From Stenocarpella maydis (lineage: Eukaryota; Ascomycota; Sordariomycetes; Diaporthales; Diaporthaceae), in the NCBI GenBank assembly GCA_002270565.1, contig NQMI01000052.1:186001-250000 (forward strand): a DNA stretch of 64,000 nucleotides, in the 5' to 3' direction. Made by a program: the position numbers and the translations under genes. This document shows, piece by piece, positions 26,001 to 37,035 of this stretch (its first letter is position 1; every line of letters starts with the position of its first letter). The notes below the pieces were generated by a model. It ran no database searches and was not told where the DNA came from. It saw only the letters and a list, made by a program, of their open reading frames with translations.

Positions 26001-26217
26001 AATTTCTTAAAAGCAACACAGGAAGGCCCCTTCTTATAGTCTTAGAGGGGGGGGGGGGATGCCAAGGCTGTTTTCTCCGGATTTCAAACATGAGATTCCC
26101 CTAGACCCTAAACATACCCCTCTCCAGACCATTATAAAGAATAAGCAATAGTTGCCTAAAATAACCAAAATTACTTTCCTTCTCTAATTAGATAAGCTAC
26201 CTGAATTCAGCTCTATT
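23015..26217 (+). pseudogene. ORF-A: degraded unknown protein, split by LTR-A1
   Basis: One frame can be followed from about 23015 (an ATG) to 23693, resumes in phase after the LTR copy at 23694-24287 plus its 5-bp duplication, and runs to a TGA near 26217: about 860 codons in total. It has dozens of in-frame stops, nearly all TAG/TAA. Visible features are an acidic GGKEEP-type repeat (about 23400-23490), a Cys/Tyr-rich patch (GSCCRANYYYYNKGDAL, 24870-24920), a basic patch (PPRKKQRK, about 25118-25140), a Pro/Ala-rich linker (25225-25330) and a Lys/Gln-rich helical stretch (25400-25620). I do not recognise the family. Coherence over 2.6 kb argues for a real ancestral gene, probably of a mobile element. 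Its 3' part is duplicated at 33005-33405. Confidence 0.55.
23694..24287 (+). mobile_element. LTR-A1: solo LTR-like element, 594 bp, with target duplication
   Basis: The element begins TGTTAAACGG and ends TTCATCAGA. It is flanked on both sides by TAAGT (23689-23693 and 24288-24292), a perfect 5-bp target duplication as made by LTR-retrotransposon integrases. Inside are three copies of a unit containing AAGGAGTTACCCTAGACTT (about 23736-23803, spacing about 27 bp) and a TATA box (GGGTATATAAGG, about 24132-24143) near the expected promoter position. Copies at 34789-35382 and 61323-61916 have the same 594-bp length; a truncated one lies at 54582-54916. No internal retroelement genes are present. 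Confidence 0.75.
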
Positions 26218-26442
26218 TGAGACTCCTTTATAGCTCTTACTTCCTAGCCTGGCTTAGTCGCCTACTCTCATTCTGCTGTAAGGCATACTTGATGCTGCAA
26301 TCACTTCTCGCTCTTACTTAAGCCGCTTTTTAAAGGCCAGGATTATATGGCTTTATAATTACGCAGTAATGGAAGCGCGCAGTATTTTACTTCCTCAGTT
26401 CCCACCCACTTGCTTGCATTCCAGTTGTGCTCCTAAATTAAC

Positions 26443-28080
26443 ATGATTCTCATTGCAGCAGGCAATGGGCAATATAGTGGCAGTATAGCCGGAATAGAGG
26501 ATAGAGATAATAATGAAGACCTTAAGATACCCAATTGCTTAGGGGTTATCCTACCTATATTTATGTTTCCTCCTAGGGATATATTCCTAATGCTTGCCTC
26601 TAATATCTGCTGTAAGAGAAGTTTAATAGGGTTACCCTATAGCGTTCCGGCCCTGCTCTGATTAGGCGTCTATAGAGTAGTTCTCGCTTTATTTAGTATC
26701 CTAAGACTATCTTCTCTATATATCTATACCCTATCTGCTTAAGGCAGAGGCTTAGGTATCTTAGATGGGTCCTTATAAAGTTTAAGCCTAGATATTGTGA
26801 TTAGATCCTTTATGGCTGCACCAGGTGTCTTAAATGTTAGGATAGGTAGCTGGTTCTTTAAGCTATTAGGGGTAATAAGAGTTTTGCTTAACCTAGAAGT
26901 TCAGATATTAATAGGCCTTAAAAGATCAGCCTTATTAAATCTTACTATAAGGAAGCCCAGCAGATTTTATCCTAATTCTAATCCTATACTAGGTATAGCG
27001 TAATACTTGGTCTCCTCCTTATTTATCCCTAAGATATTAGCTTAAGAGTATATAACATTCTTTCCTGCTATAAGCCTCTTATACTTATTATAGCTAATAA
27101 CTAGAGTATTCTAGATGCCCCTAATTGGATGCCTAGATCCATTAATTTCTGATTGGATAGTAAAACCCTAAATAAGAGCTAAGGCTTTCTTAGTAGGCAA
27201 GCTAGAAGGGGCGGATTTAAGTAGCCTAGTCTTAATCCAGTCTCCGAACTCCCAGCCATTCTTTCTATGATTCTCCTGGAAGAAAAAGGCAACATAAGTA
27301 GCTATAAGGAGTCCACAGGCAGTTGATCCTAGCTGCAGTATAACCTTTACTTAAATTACTATACATGCCTATTTTAAGAATCCTTCAGGTAGCCCAAGGG
27401 TAAGAAAGTATGTAATGCAGTCTCTTATATAGGGGTATATCCTATTATGAGTTCTCTAATCAGGATGAGTATTGATTATACTAAGTCATTTGATATCCCT
27501 ATTAAAGATGCTTAATATCTAATAGCCTGGGGTATATATAATTTAAATAATAAACCTTTAGCTATCCTTTAATAAGTAGTATCTCTATAATTTAGGGGGT
27601 TCTCCATTAATATTATAGATTATAGGCATTATAAAGACTAGGTTGCTAAAATCAATTAGCTGCTAATTAATAAGTCCCAGAATATAATTAGTATATAGGC
27701 ATGCCTCTTGAGCTAGGAGACCTTCTGCATCATAAAGGGTTATAAGGAAGTCGCTGTAGTAAGTACCAAACAGGTTCTTCTACCCAGGGGGGTCTCTAAA
27801 CTAAGGATAGGGATTAACGCCCTTGAAATATATATCTACCACCCGCTACGCATGATTACTATGCCCCCATTTTTTGGTTCTGAAAGAACGGCGGGCATAC
27901 TGAAAGGTCTGATATATTAAAAGCTTAAGAGAGTGCCAACTTATTATTAAGGATTCTAGTTTTAAATGGGTCTTTTATTAGGTCTACACTAGCTCCGCGA
28001 TCCTAGTTTCCTTAATTATAGATATTATATAGGTTAGGAAATCTTAGCTACTATATAAGATTAATATTATTAAAATTTAT
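26443..28080 (-). pseudogene. ORF-B: degraded protein with a C48/Ulp1-like cysteine motif
   Basis: Reading the reverse strand from about 28080 to 26443, one frame gives roughly 540 codons of protein-like sequence with fifteen or more stops, mostly TAG/TAA. Coherent segments include RTKKWGHSNHA, DIYFKGVNPYP, KNLFGTYYSDFLITLYDAEG and QLGSTACGLLIATYVAFFFQ (the last around 27290-27338). The Gln-x(5)-Ala-Cys-Gly arrangement resembles the Gln/Cys end of the catalytic site of Ulp1-type (C48) peptidases; the matching His cannot be located with confidence. It is convergent with ORF-A, 225 bp apart. Classification is tentative; the presence of a decayed long ORF is more certain than its family. Confidence 0.45.
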
Positions 28081-28794
28081 AATAAAGGGTAACGCTAAAA
28101 GTCGTGCTTTAAGGCCAACCTGATTAGAAGGGTCTGGGTACTTAATAGTAGGTATGGGGGCGTTAGGATTGTTTATAGGGCTAACTTAGCCTTTTGGACT
28201 GTTAATGGCTGTGAACTGGATTAACGGGGATCCCTTCTTCTTTCTCTTACCTTTCTTTATCATTTGCTGGCTTAAGGAAGACATCTTTCTAATTAGTTAG
28301 ATTGGGGAAAAGGGTGCTAAGGTAAGGAGAAATTAGGTAATAGAGGGGAGGTAATAAGTTTTAAGGGTAGAGGTTAATGGTTGCAGCAGCTTTTGAGTCT
28401 TGATGATGCAAGTTATGCTGCGCTAATTAGAGATCAGCCAAGGTGTGATAATTATAGAAGAAGTGGTTAGGTTGAAGGTTGTAGCAGAAAGGTGGGCTTT
28501 TATTAGAAGGGGAGCCTTAAGATGGGTGAATTACTNAGGCAGCAACCTTTACTACTTTAAATGCTTCTAATAAGAGCTCCCCTCTCTAACTTTTTATATT
28601 TAAAGTTGCTTTTCCCCTACTAATCCTTTTCTTTAACTTCCCCCTAATAGCATCATTAATTATTAATTATTAATCTTATTATTAAACTATTAAGCCTCTC
28701 TAATTAAATAAGCTTTACTATTGCTATATTTTCTCCTCCTTAATTAAGCTAAGAAGAGAAGGGAAAGGGTAAGGAGCAATTACCTCCTATTATT

Positions 28795-30400
28795 AGGGTC
28801 TTTAAAATATATAATCCTCCTTCTATTCATAAAGAGGGCATCTATACTTGCTTCCAGCTGAATATAATCCTCTTATAAAACTAGGTCCATAAATTACTGC
28901 TTTATAAGGCCTTTATAATAAATATTAAGATATATAATATTAAGGGTAGAGGCAAGGGTCTTTATATTCTATGGACCCTCTCCTTAATATATAAATCTGA
29001 GCTGCTTAAACTATTCTTTCCCTTCCTGAAAGCCCTAGAGGCTTACAAGTACCTGCAGTCTTGCCTTAGCACTTTGATTAAAGGAGGTCTAAATGATGTT
29101 TTTATTGAGTATATAAATGGTGGCCCTTATAAGAAGTATATATCTCAACTGTGCTAGGGGAATAACCTTCATTAGGGCCCGGCTCTCCTTATTGCCTTCT
29201 TTGGTTGTTGTAATGCAAACCCGTATGACTGTTGTATGTAGCAAATAGGGGCTAATTACAACTAAATAACTTTCTGAGGCATCATTCCCATTATAATCCC
29301 TTTCTTTAAGTGCTAATTGCTCTAAGGATTTTAAGATAATACTTGCGCTAATTATATCTATTATATTAAGGGTTACCTTTATGATTTTAAGATGCTAAAG
29401 ATTTCCGAGAGTAGTTATAACTGTATTACTAATGTGCGTCCTGATCTGATTAACAAGCCTTTAAATATGCCTCCTTTAGAGCTCTCGCTAGGTAAGTACA
29501 CTAAGGTAGCTACTGAGATAGGATATAAGGAAACTCGCGTGGATACCGTGGGCGAGATTACTGGATGTGTGCTTAGGAAGTTTAAGTATAAGCCTATGGA
29601 TCTCTAGTTATGGTTATAAGGTAATTAGAAGGGTTAGGTAAGATAGGGGTGGATCTAGTTTTTTTAGGTTGCTAATACTTCTTTTAGCAGTAAATTAAGA
29701 ACTAATGATTTTTATCTTGCATATAGTCCTAAGAGAAGTATACTTATCTAATTAGAGATATAATATTATCTTAACTTTTTTATATCTTAACTTTTTTATA
29801 TTTTAACTTTTTTATGTTTTATTTTAGAATCTATATTCCTTTAGTTTAGGGTTATTAAGGTTAATAAGCAGAATGTTTATATATAGTGTTATCCTTTAAG
29901 TCTAATTAGCTAAATCCAATAAGTCCGAATCATATAAGCTATCTATATTTAAGTATGCCTATACTTAGGGGACTATCCAGCTAAGAAGAGACCAGTCTTG
30001 GTACTAATTATTATTATCCTAATTAGGGGTGGTAGGATGGAGTATGTTATCTAGTGTGTCTGGGAAGACATTATGTCTGGCTACCTCTAATAGCTTTCTC
30101 CCGGTTTATTAGCTTTCAGGAGGGTTATCCTCCTAAAGAAAAGGTACTACCAGCTCCCAAATTCCCCTCTTATAGATGAATTTCTTTAGGCACATTAGGG
30201 GATAGGTCCCGTTAATAGTAATCTGCCCCCTTTTCTAAGTCCAGCTAGAATTGGGTTATAGGTCTCTAGGGTATATACCTATCCGAATAGAAGACTGCTT
30301 TAGTAGCAGCTACCTAAAAGGGCTTCTGGTTTCTCCTCTCCAGCCCATATATTACTTGCAACCCATTAAGAGTAATATATATAAAAAGGAACCCCCTTAA
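28795..30400 (+). pseudogene. ORF-C: degraded protein with DUF3716-like Cys cluster
   Basis: A forward frame from about 28795 to 29608 is protein-like with few stops at first (GKGLYILWTLSLIYKSELLK, LKALEAYKYLQSCLSTLIKG). It then enters a Cys-rich zone, FFGCCNANPYDCCM (about 29195-29240) and DNTCANYIYYIKGYLYDF (about 29337-29388). This resembles the C..C...CaNC layout of the fungal DUF3716 domain after TGC to TAC change. An intact stretch (29392-29607) follows, and further coherent sequence (RRVILLKKRYYQLPNSPLID) lies at 30117-30180, probably the same gene after a frame change. No function can be assigned. Confidence 0.4.
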
Positions 30401-30820
30401 TTACTTAAAAGTTAAATTTATATCTAAAAGAAAGGCATTCCTAAAAGGATATTATAGGTAGTATTATGTATTTTATTATTTATAATGAAGAAAATAGCCC
30501 TTATCCTATTATAGCTAATGTATACTTACTCCTTAGTTACTCTAATTAGTATAAGTAATGGTCTATTATAAATTGTAGAGTTTATATTTTAGAGTGGAGT
30601 ATAGGATAACTTATTCTAGCGGCAATAGGATAAAGGAAGAAGATTCATCTTAGTACTTATATTTAGTAGGGCTAGGAGGATCTTATAGCTCTTTAAAGCA
30701 ATCCTAATATTTAGGTAGGTAGATCTGCAGTAATTATAGTTTACCATATTAGCAGTTTGAGATAATATTAAATTTACCTTATACCTAATGATATACATCT
30801 AATTAGAGCTTAAGTATTAC

Positions 30821-31212
30821 TTATATTTAATTTTGAATGAAGTAGAGACCATATTGAGTCCTGGACCTGTGGCTTGAGGTATATCCCTATCTGGGATTGG
30901 CTTGAAAGGCTACTTATTAAGAGAGGTATTGTTCCTGTGAGTAAGGAGCTCTCTGATTAGAATAGCATTGGTCTCGCTAAGCGTGAGAATATCTGAAATC
31001 AGCATTTTGATTGAGGTAGTGAGGATAGCGTCTATGGCCTTGGCTTTAGGGGTCTGGGGGATTAGGGGTCCTTATTTGGGCTTAGCTTTAGTTAACTTTT
31101 CGGTCTTGCTCGGACTGATTGAATTACCCTTCATTTTACTTTTCCCCTCCCTAGCTATAGTGGAAGTCCCTTGCTGCATTTCTAGCACTACCTCCTCTTT
31201 ATTAGAAATCAT
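30821..31212 (-). pseudogene. ORF-D: short degraded ORF
   Basis: The reverse frame from an ATG at 31212 to a TAA at 30821 has only two internal stops (TAA and TAG, both at plausible Gln positions) over 130 codons. Composition is normal: MISNKEEVVLEMQQGTSTIA at the start, a Lys/Pro-rich middle, and a helical ILTTSIKMLISDILTL segment. It lies between ORF-C and the 186-bp repeat. Not recognised. Confidence 0.35.
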
Positions 31213-31644
31213 TCTTTGGTTTCCCAAGAGATATATCACCCTTAAGTTTAGGGCGGCTAGTAATTAGAGACTAATATCTTTAAATGTAAGGTAAGCTTGT
31301 CCTTCCTTTTTAAAGTAAAAATTCCAGATAGCCTCTAGCAAACTTCTTAATATTATAATATTCTATATTCCTATAGAAAGCTACAGCTATAAGATTAAGC
31401 TAATTAGATCTACCTTTATAAATATCCTCTTAAGAGCTAAAGAATAGTAAGGTCTAAAGGGTAGCATTTCTAAAGGGTATTAAAGGTATAATAGGCTAAG
31501 AAGTCGCCTAAATAGGTAGTATAGGAGCATAATGCTCCTGATCTGAGGTCCTAGATGGGGTGGGGGTAGGTTCCTAAGGAGACCGGCATCCTTAAGGTGG
31601 ACCTTTCTTTAATAAGAGCCCCCTTNACTATAATAATAAAGGCG

Positions 31645-31955
31645 AATGTTTCTCTACACTAGCGCTATAGCTAAAGAGGCAAGGTGCAAGTGCTATCTAA
31701 GATTATTAAATGTTTCTCTATAATAAGCATATCTAGGAGAAGCAAAGGCGTAAGTACTATTTAGGGTTTATAGAGACACATATAAGATAGATCAGGTCCT
31801 AATCACTTCCTTATGGTAATAGTGAAGTTAAATGTTTCTTAATACCAGAGGTCCTTCAGGAGAGGCAAGATGTAAGTGCTATCTGAAGGTATTAAATGTT
31901 TCTCTACACCAGGCATATCCAGAAGAAATAAGAGCATAAGTGCTATCTGAAGTTC
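31645..31955 (+). repeat. nested tandem repeat (64-bp unit within a 186-bp unit)
   Basis: AATGTTTCT starts occur at 31645, 31709, 31831 and 31895, so spacings are 64, 122 and 64. Each unit carries an ...AGTGCTATCT... or close variant downstream. A 64-bp unit was apparently duplicated, and the resulting 186-bp block (including a GAGACACATATAAG/AAGATACATATAGG spacer) duplicated again. Copies differ mainly by C/T and G/A. Confidence 0.6.
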
Positions 31956-32464
31956 ACTAAGATACATATAGGAATAACCAGGTATAATTAGAGTAAAAGG
32001 TATCAGTATAGAAGGTCACATTAAGTATTATGAAGTCTTGCTATAAGCAAAGGCAAGAGCTACTCAACCGCTAGTCTCACAGAAGAGAACAATATAGATA
32101 CCCGAAATACCCTTATGCTGCTAATGCCAGCCATCCTGACCGCAAGGGGTGCTAATAACAGCAGAAGCTCCAAGCTTACTAATCAGAAGGATAGCAGTTA
32201 ATAGGGCAGGAACCTCTTTAACTCCCTACAGAAGCACGCAACATCTAGCACCACCATCACCCAACCCAACATTATACAATATTAGATAATATCTCAGATA
32301 TAATATTTAATAGGGTAACTAGATATTATAATAATAACTCAAAAGGGAAAACCAAAGAGGGGCCTAATCAGTTAAACCAGGGCTCTATTACACCCAGTTT
32401 ACCCATATCAGGGAATTAGTATGCTAAACCTTTAGGTGCTATATCTAAGGGCAAGAGAGTTTTA

Positions 32465-32695
32465 AGTAATATAGGCGGTTGGGATTTACTAAACCTTCTT
32501 AATATTAGTCCTTTATATCCCTTCTAAGGAAATAAGCCCTAATTAGATACTATTAAATCTAATTGGAATGAATTTCTAAGGCTTAAGGATATAAATCCCT
32601 TAGTAGCTTTTCTAGGAATGTGTAGCTAGGCCAGAAGTTCCATACTTTACTACTGAATTAGGTACGCCGGGAGGGGGTTCAAGATATAGCTGAGG
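32465..32695 (+). pseudogene. ORF-E: fragment of a degraded ORF
   Basis: A forward frame reads SNIGGWDLLNLLNISPLYPF, then TIKSNWNEFLRLKDINPLVA and similar sequence, with stops mainly TAG/TAA. It is too short and decayed to classify. It has no visible similarity to ORF-A's N-terminal part, although a copy of ORF-A's 3' part lies 300 bp downstream. Confidence 0.3.
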
Positions 32696-33004
32696 TAATA
32701 GAGTTAGCTCAGTATAGAGATCAAACCAGCCTCGCATATACCTGCTCCTATCGCTACTGGGTTAACTATAGGTAACTCGGGAGGGTAAATCTGGCCTTCA
32801 TATAATAGCAAAATTCTCTATTAAGAGTGAGAGGGCGCTATAGCTCTAATTAGAATTAAATAATATTAGAAGTATGGAGATTTACTCCCCTAAAGTGGCT
32901 AATAATCTTATAAATAAAATAGGGAATTCAGGCCTAAAAGCTGAGGAACTTTATAATAGCTGAAGAAACCTTATTAGCTAAAGAAACCCATGTTTGATTT
33001 ATAG

Positions 33005-33405
33005 GGCAGATACTAGTGAAAATAGGCCCAGAGGGGGAGTGAGAGGATAAAACCTCCTTATATATAAAAAGGCACACGTTCTGCCAGAGCCCTGATTAAG
33101 CAACCACCCCAAGAGGAGCATAGAAGGCAAGAAGAGGAGCCCCTAACGCAATAGGAGAGTTATAAGGGGAATAGAGGGTGCTAAAAAGGAGAGGCAGAAA
33201 AAGAGGGCATAAGAAATAGTTTTATAATACACATGTATATATCTAATAGATATAAATTCATAGGGTATAAAAAGATTGATTCTCTAGGACTAGAAATTTC
33301 TCAAAAGCAACGCAGGAAGGCCCCTTCTTATAGTCTTGGAGGGAGGGGGGGATGCCAAGGCTGGTTTTCCTCCGGATTCCGAAACATACCAGTTCCCCTA
33401 GACCC
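33005..33405 (+). repeat. second copy of the 3' part of ORF-A
   Basis: From GGCAGATA to CCCCTAGACCC this matches 25704-26105 closely. Shared segments include AAAGGCACACGTTCTGCCAG, AAGAGGAGCCCCTAACGC and ATATATCTAATAGATATAAA. Differences are mostly C/T or G/A plus small indels. A readable stretch (33233-33484) encodes the same C-terminal region as ORF-A (YISNRYKF.GYKK) and then diverges. Direct orientation, 7.3 kb apart. Confidence 0.7.
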
Positions 33406-34162
33406 CGGAACATTATCTTTAGCCTTTTTAGGGTTCTGCCCTTTGTTTCCAGTCTTTTTAGGCTTTTTTAAGCCTAAAGACTGATTTTTAGGCCCCTAAG
33501 ACCTAAAGAGGTTTCGTTTCTCCTTAGATAAACCTAATAGGATTGGCACTAAAGATATAAATCTAGTACCTCTACCTTCTAGTATTATAATATGTCTGGC
33601 TACAAGGACCCACGTATATGATTTCAGCTAATTTAGAGGCGCCTATAGACTAGTAGATAACTATTAGAATAGCGCCCGTCTCTAGGGTTTTAATATTAGA
33701 AGGCCATATTTAGGGGGGAGGGTTGGGGAAAATTCCTTATTATCGTGGTAAAATCTCCTTTCCCTTTATAGACTTTATAAGGAAATGGGGAAATACTAGT
33801 TCCCTTTTTTAAGTACTCTTTCATTATAAGGGGCATCCTTTTATAGGAAACCCTTAAAAATTCCAAAGGGTCTTAAAAAAAATTGCAAAGCTTGTAAGAA
33901 AGGGCCCTTTTAAAAGATTTAGGGGCCTATCCTCTATTTTTTTTTTAAGATAAGTAGATTTAAAGGAAAAGAAAAATTAGCCCCTGATTTACCTTAAATC
34001 CACTTTCTAAGGCCCCCTTATTTTAGGCCCCTTAAGTGAGGGGGAGAGAGGGTTGTTCCTGGCCGGGGGAAAAGTAAAATTTGGCCCCCTGTTACCCCTA
34101 TAGCCCTTGTGTAATAAATTAAAAGCTTTTAAATTGCCCCCTGTGGCCTTCTTTAAACCCTA

Positions 34163-34295
34163 NNNNNNNNNNNNNNNNNNNNNNNNNNNNNNNNNNNNNN
34201 NNNNNNNNNNNNNNNNNNNNNNNNNNNNNNNNNNNNNNNNNNNNNNNNNNNNNNNNNNNNNNNNNNNNNNNNNNNNNNNNNNNNNNNNNNNNNNN
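34163..34295. other. assembly gap (133 N)
   Basis: A run of N lies in the AT-rich block. Single Ns at 28536, 31626 and 54581 are probably also contig joins or ambiguous bases. Confidence 0.98.
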
Positions 34296-34541
34296 TGACA
34301 AATATCGGGGGGTAGTGCTCTGTAGAGGCGATAGTAAAGCTTATTGCTATTGCGAAAGACTAGAACTACTACTCAGAGAATAGTATTAGGGCAGAATATT
34401 TGTAGAGAGTGTGTTTGTAGAGCCCAATCTATATAGTTGTATATTTCTTTAGTGGCCTATTCTGTAGAAATTATAGGCGTGACCCTCTAATTTATAGTCT
34501 CTTAAGTGAAACTTTCCCTCGTATAAAATGCTAGCATTGGA

Positions 34542-34617
34542 GTTGCAATTATAAGAAATGGTATCTATAGCATCATGTATGCTAAGGGTTATAAGTTTGA
34601 ATCACCCAGCAAGCAAC
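34542..34617 (+). tRNA. tRNA-like remnant (degraded tRNA or SINE head)
   Basis: This 76-nt stretch has a perfect 5-bp stem with a 7-nt loop (TAGCA-TCATGTA-TGCTA, 34568-34584) at the place of an anticodon arm. AGTTTGAATC (34595-34603) resembles a B box with one C to T change, and a T5 run follows directly. GTTGC at the 5' end can pair with GCAAC at the 3' end. The T-arm and acceptor do not fold properly, so it is not a functional tRNA as it stands. Confidence 0.2.
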
Positions 34618-34788
34618 TTTTTGCTCTTTTTTGCAGTTATTTCTAAGCATTGCAGGCCCAAACCAGCAATATTTTGGCTGGTCCGCTAATCAGTGCAAAT
34701 AGCGCTATAGCATACAGATAGGTAGGCTTTTAAGGCCTAAATTCAATGTTATTTCAGAGCGCTAACTGCTAGAGCCGGGCTCATAAAC

Positions 34789-35382
34789 TCTGATGATTAT
34801 GCTATGAAATAGCATTCAGTTCAGCGTGTGTATGTTTCGGCAGGGTTGTAGTATGGTGCTTTGAGGCGAATTGGGACGATTGATAATAGTCCGAATAACT
34901 TTATATTAAATTAAGTTGGGCTTCTATAAGCCGTCCTTATATACCCTCTGATATTATCTCACCCGCGGGCATGCTGCGGTAGGCTCTAGTGTAAATTTGC
35001 AAATGCTGGAAAATTCGCTCTTCCAACACACCATCTTTAGTTCTAAGCAACTAGCCAACCATAGCCCTAGCAATGCCCAAATTAAGTACATATAAACTTT
35101 AGAAATCAAGCTATCTAATAAACTGAGTTATATATCTTTTAGATAAGGAATAATGGTAATGCAGAGGTCTAGATTAAGGTGCAAATGCAGACCAAAATAA
35201 TCGACTCACGGCCACCAAACTCATCTTGCGTCGCGCACGCACTGGGCGTACTTAGCGAAAATCGCCTGACTCGCAAGTCTAGGGTAACTCCTTGCAAGAA
35301 GTCTAGAGTAACTGCTTGCACGAAGTCTAGGGTAACTCCTTGCACGAAGTGCCAACGCCCTGCTGAGCGGTTCCGTTTAACA
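34789..35382 (-). mobile_element. LTR-A2: reverse copy of the 594-bp LTR-like element
   Basis: It reads TCTGATGA...GTTTAACA on the plus strand, the reverse complement of LTR-A1, with the same 594-bp length and the three CTAGGGTAACTCC-type internal repeats. Flanking pentamers (TAAAC/GGTAG) do not match, so the target duplication is lost or rearranged. Confidence 0.75.
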
Positions 35383-35740
35383 GGTAGTAACTTTATTACA
35401 GAGTTATTTTATTTTATTACTTTATTAAGCTTATCTATTAATAAGAGTTTAAAAGTAATTAATCTCTTTAACTAGCTACTATAATTATTAATTATTTATT
35501 CCACCCTAAATATTAGAGATATTTATTATCTATAGGAGGTTATTAAGTTTAGATATTATAAAGAGATTTATATATAATATTACTTAAGATCTGTATTATA
35601 ATATATAAATAGGAGTTATTAGAATATAATAATTAAAAGGTTTTAAGTTACCTAAAGCCTAAGGGATTAAGAGTTTATATTTAAGATATATTGTAAGGTA
35701 GTAATTAAATAATATTTATTTTAATTACTAATAATCACTA

Positions 35741-36090
35741 GCTATAAGGCTATTTAATAAGTAAATTAAATACTTACATTAATAACTAAAGAGTTTATTC
35801 TATTAAAGCTATCTGCTATTAATAATGATTATATCCTTATATATTCTAACTCTTTAGTATTCTTAATGATGAATTATCTGGACTTGTGATAGCTTTATCG
35901 GTCTACCCCTATAATCAATAGGATCGGTAATGGTCCTGTTGGTCCACCCTTATCCAGTGGGTCCTCAACCCTAACCCTGGTGGGGTAGCTTATTGCTAAC
36001 TCAGGCGGGGCAACCTTTTGGGAGCGGTTCCGTGGTCTGCGGGGTTGTCTTCTGCGGTAGTCATCGGCCGATGGGTGCGGGTTTATAACA
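35741..36090 (+). mobile_element. LTR-B1: decayed LTR-B copy (3' part)
   Basis: Similar to LTR-B copies from CTATAAGGCTATTTAATAAG through the ACCCTAACCCTGG motif to a GGTTTATAACA end. Its middle is closest to the reverse copy at 55362-55739 (GGCGGGGC, TTTTGGGAG motifs). The 5' boundary is uncertain and could extend to about 35600. Confidence 0.5.
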
Positions 36091-37035
36091 CTAAGCTAGC
36101 AGCATTCCCTAGAGAAGTATCTTGGCCTTCCATAATTATAATACTTCTGGGTATTATTAAGATGTTATTATGCTGCATTAAGTTCTATAAGTTTGGGATA
36201 GGTATTATAAGCAGTTCCTTATTATTATTACTAATTCCTATAGAAGTTGCCCTTATAATAGTATTTCTTTCTATTATTAGGTTAGTATTAAGGCTTTGAT
36301 TAGTTTTCAGGATTCTTATACTAATACTCTTATTATAATTTAAATAGTTATTCATTAATATATATAGCTATAGTAATATACTTTATAAACTTATGAAGCC
36401 TATCTGCTTTAAAAAGCTTATCTTTAATATCTTCTTTAAGTTCTTTATAGAACTAGTTTATAAGTGCTTTATTACTCTAATTAATATAGATAGTAAGTTG
36501 CTTAAAGTAAGCAGTATACTTGAAAGCTAAGCCTTGCTATTTAAGTCATATAAGCTATTATTTAGCAGTTTATTCCTTATCTAAATTGCTAAAGATATCC
36601 TTTAAGTTTTATTTAAAGTTATTATATTTCTTAAAGATAGCTTTAGTATTATTATTTTTTAAATAGTCCTTAAGAGTAGGTTTAAATTATATAAGGGTAT
36701 TTTCTTTAAGTTAATGTTTTATAAAGATAATCTTATTATAATTAGTTCTAAACTAAAGCTTATAGTATTAAAAGTAAGCATGATATTAAGTAAGGAATCC
36801 CTAAAGAGTTCCCTTATCTCCCTTATAGGGGCTGGGCTTATCTATCTTATAAGCTCTAGCTTACTAAACTATATAGAGATAGTTAAATTTCTATTAGAGG
36901 AGTCTAATTTACAAGGCTATTTCCTGGGTACTTATAGCCTGGGCCTATCCATTATTAGAGGAGGTAGTTAATATTATATCTTTATATTACTTAGTTGATT
37001 ACATATATAGCTATTTTAAACAAGAGTTATTAAAA

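Noticed and set aside
25722..33412. 7.7-kb LTR retrotransposon bounded by about 393-bp direct repeats
   Set aside because: ORF-A's frame continues through the first repeat, no target duplication or primer-binding site is evident, and no reverse transcriptase lies between.
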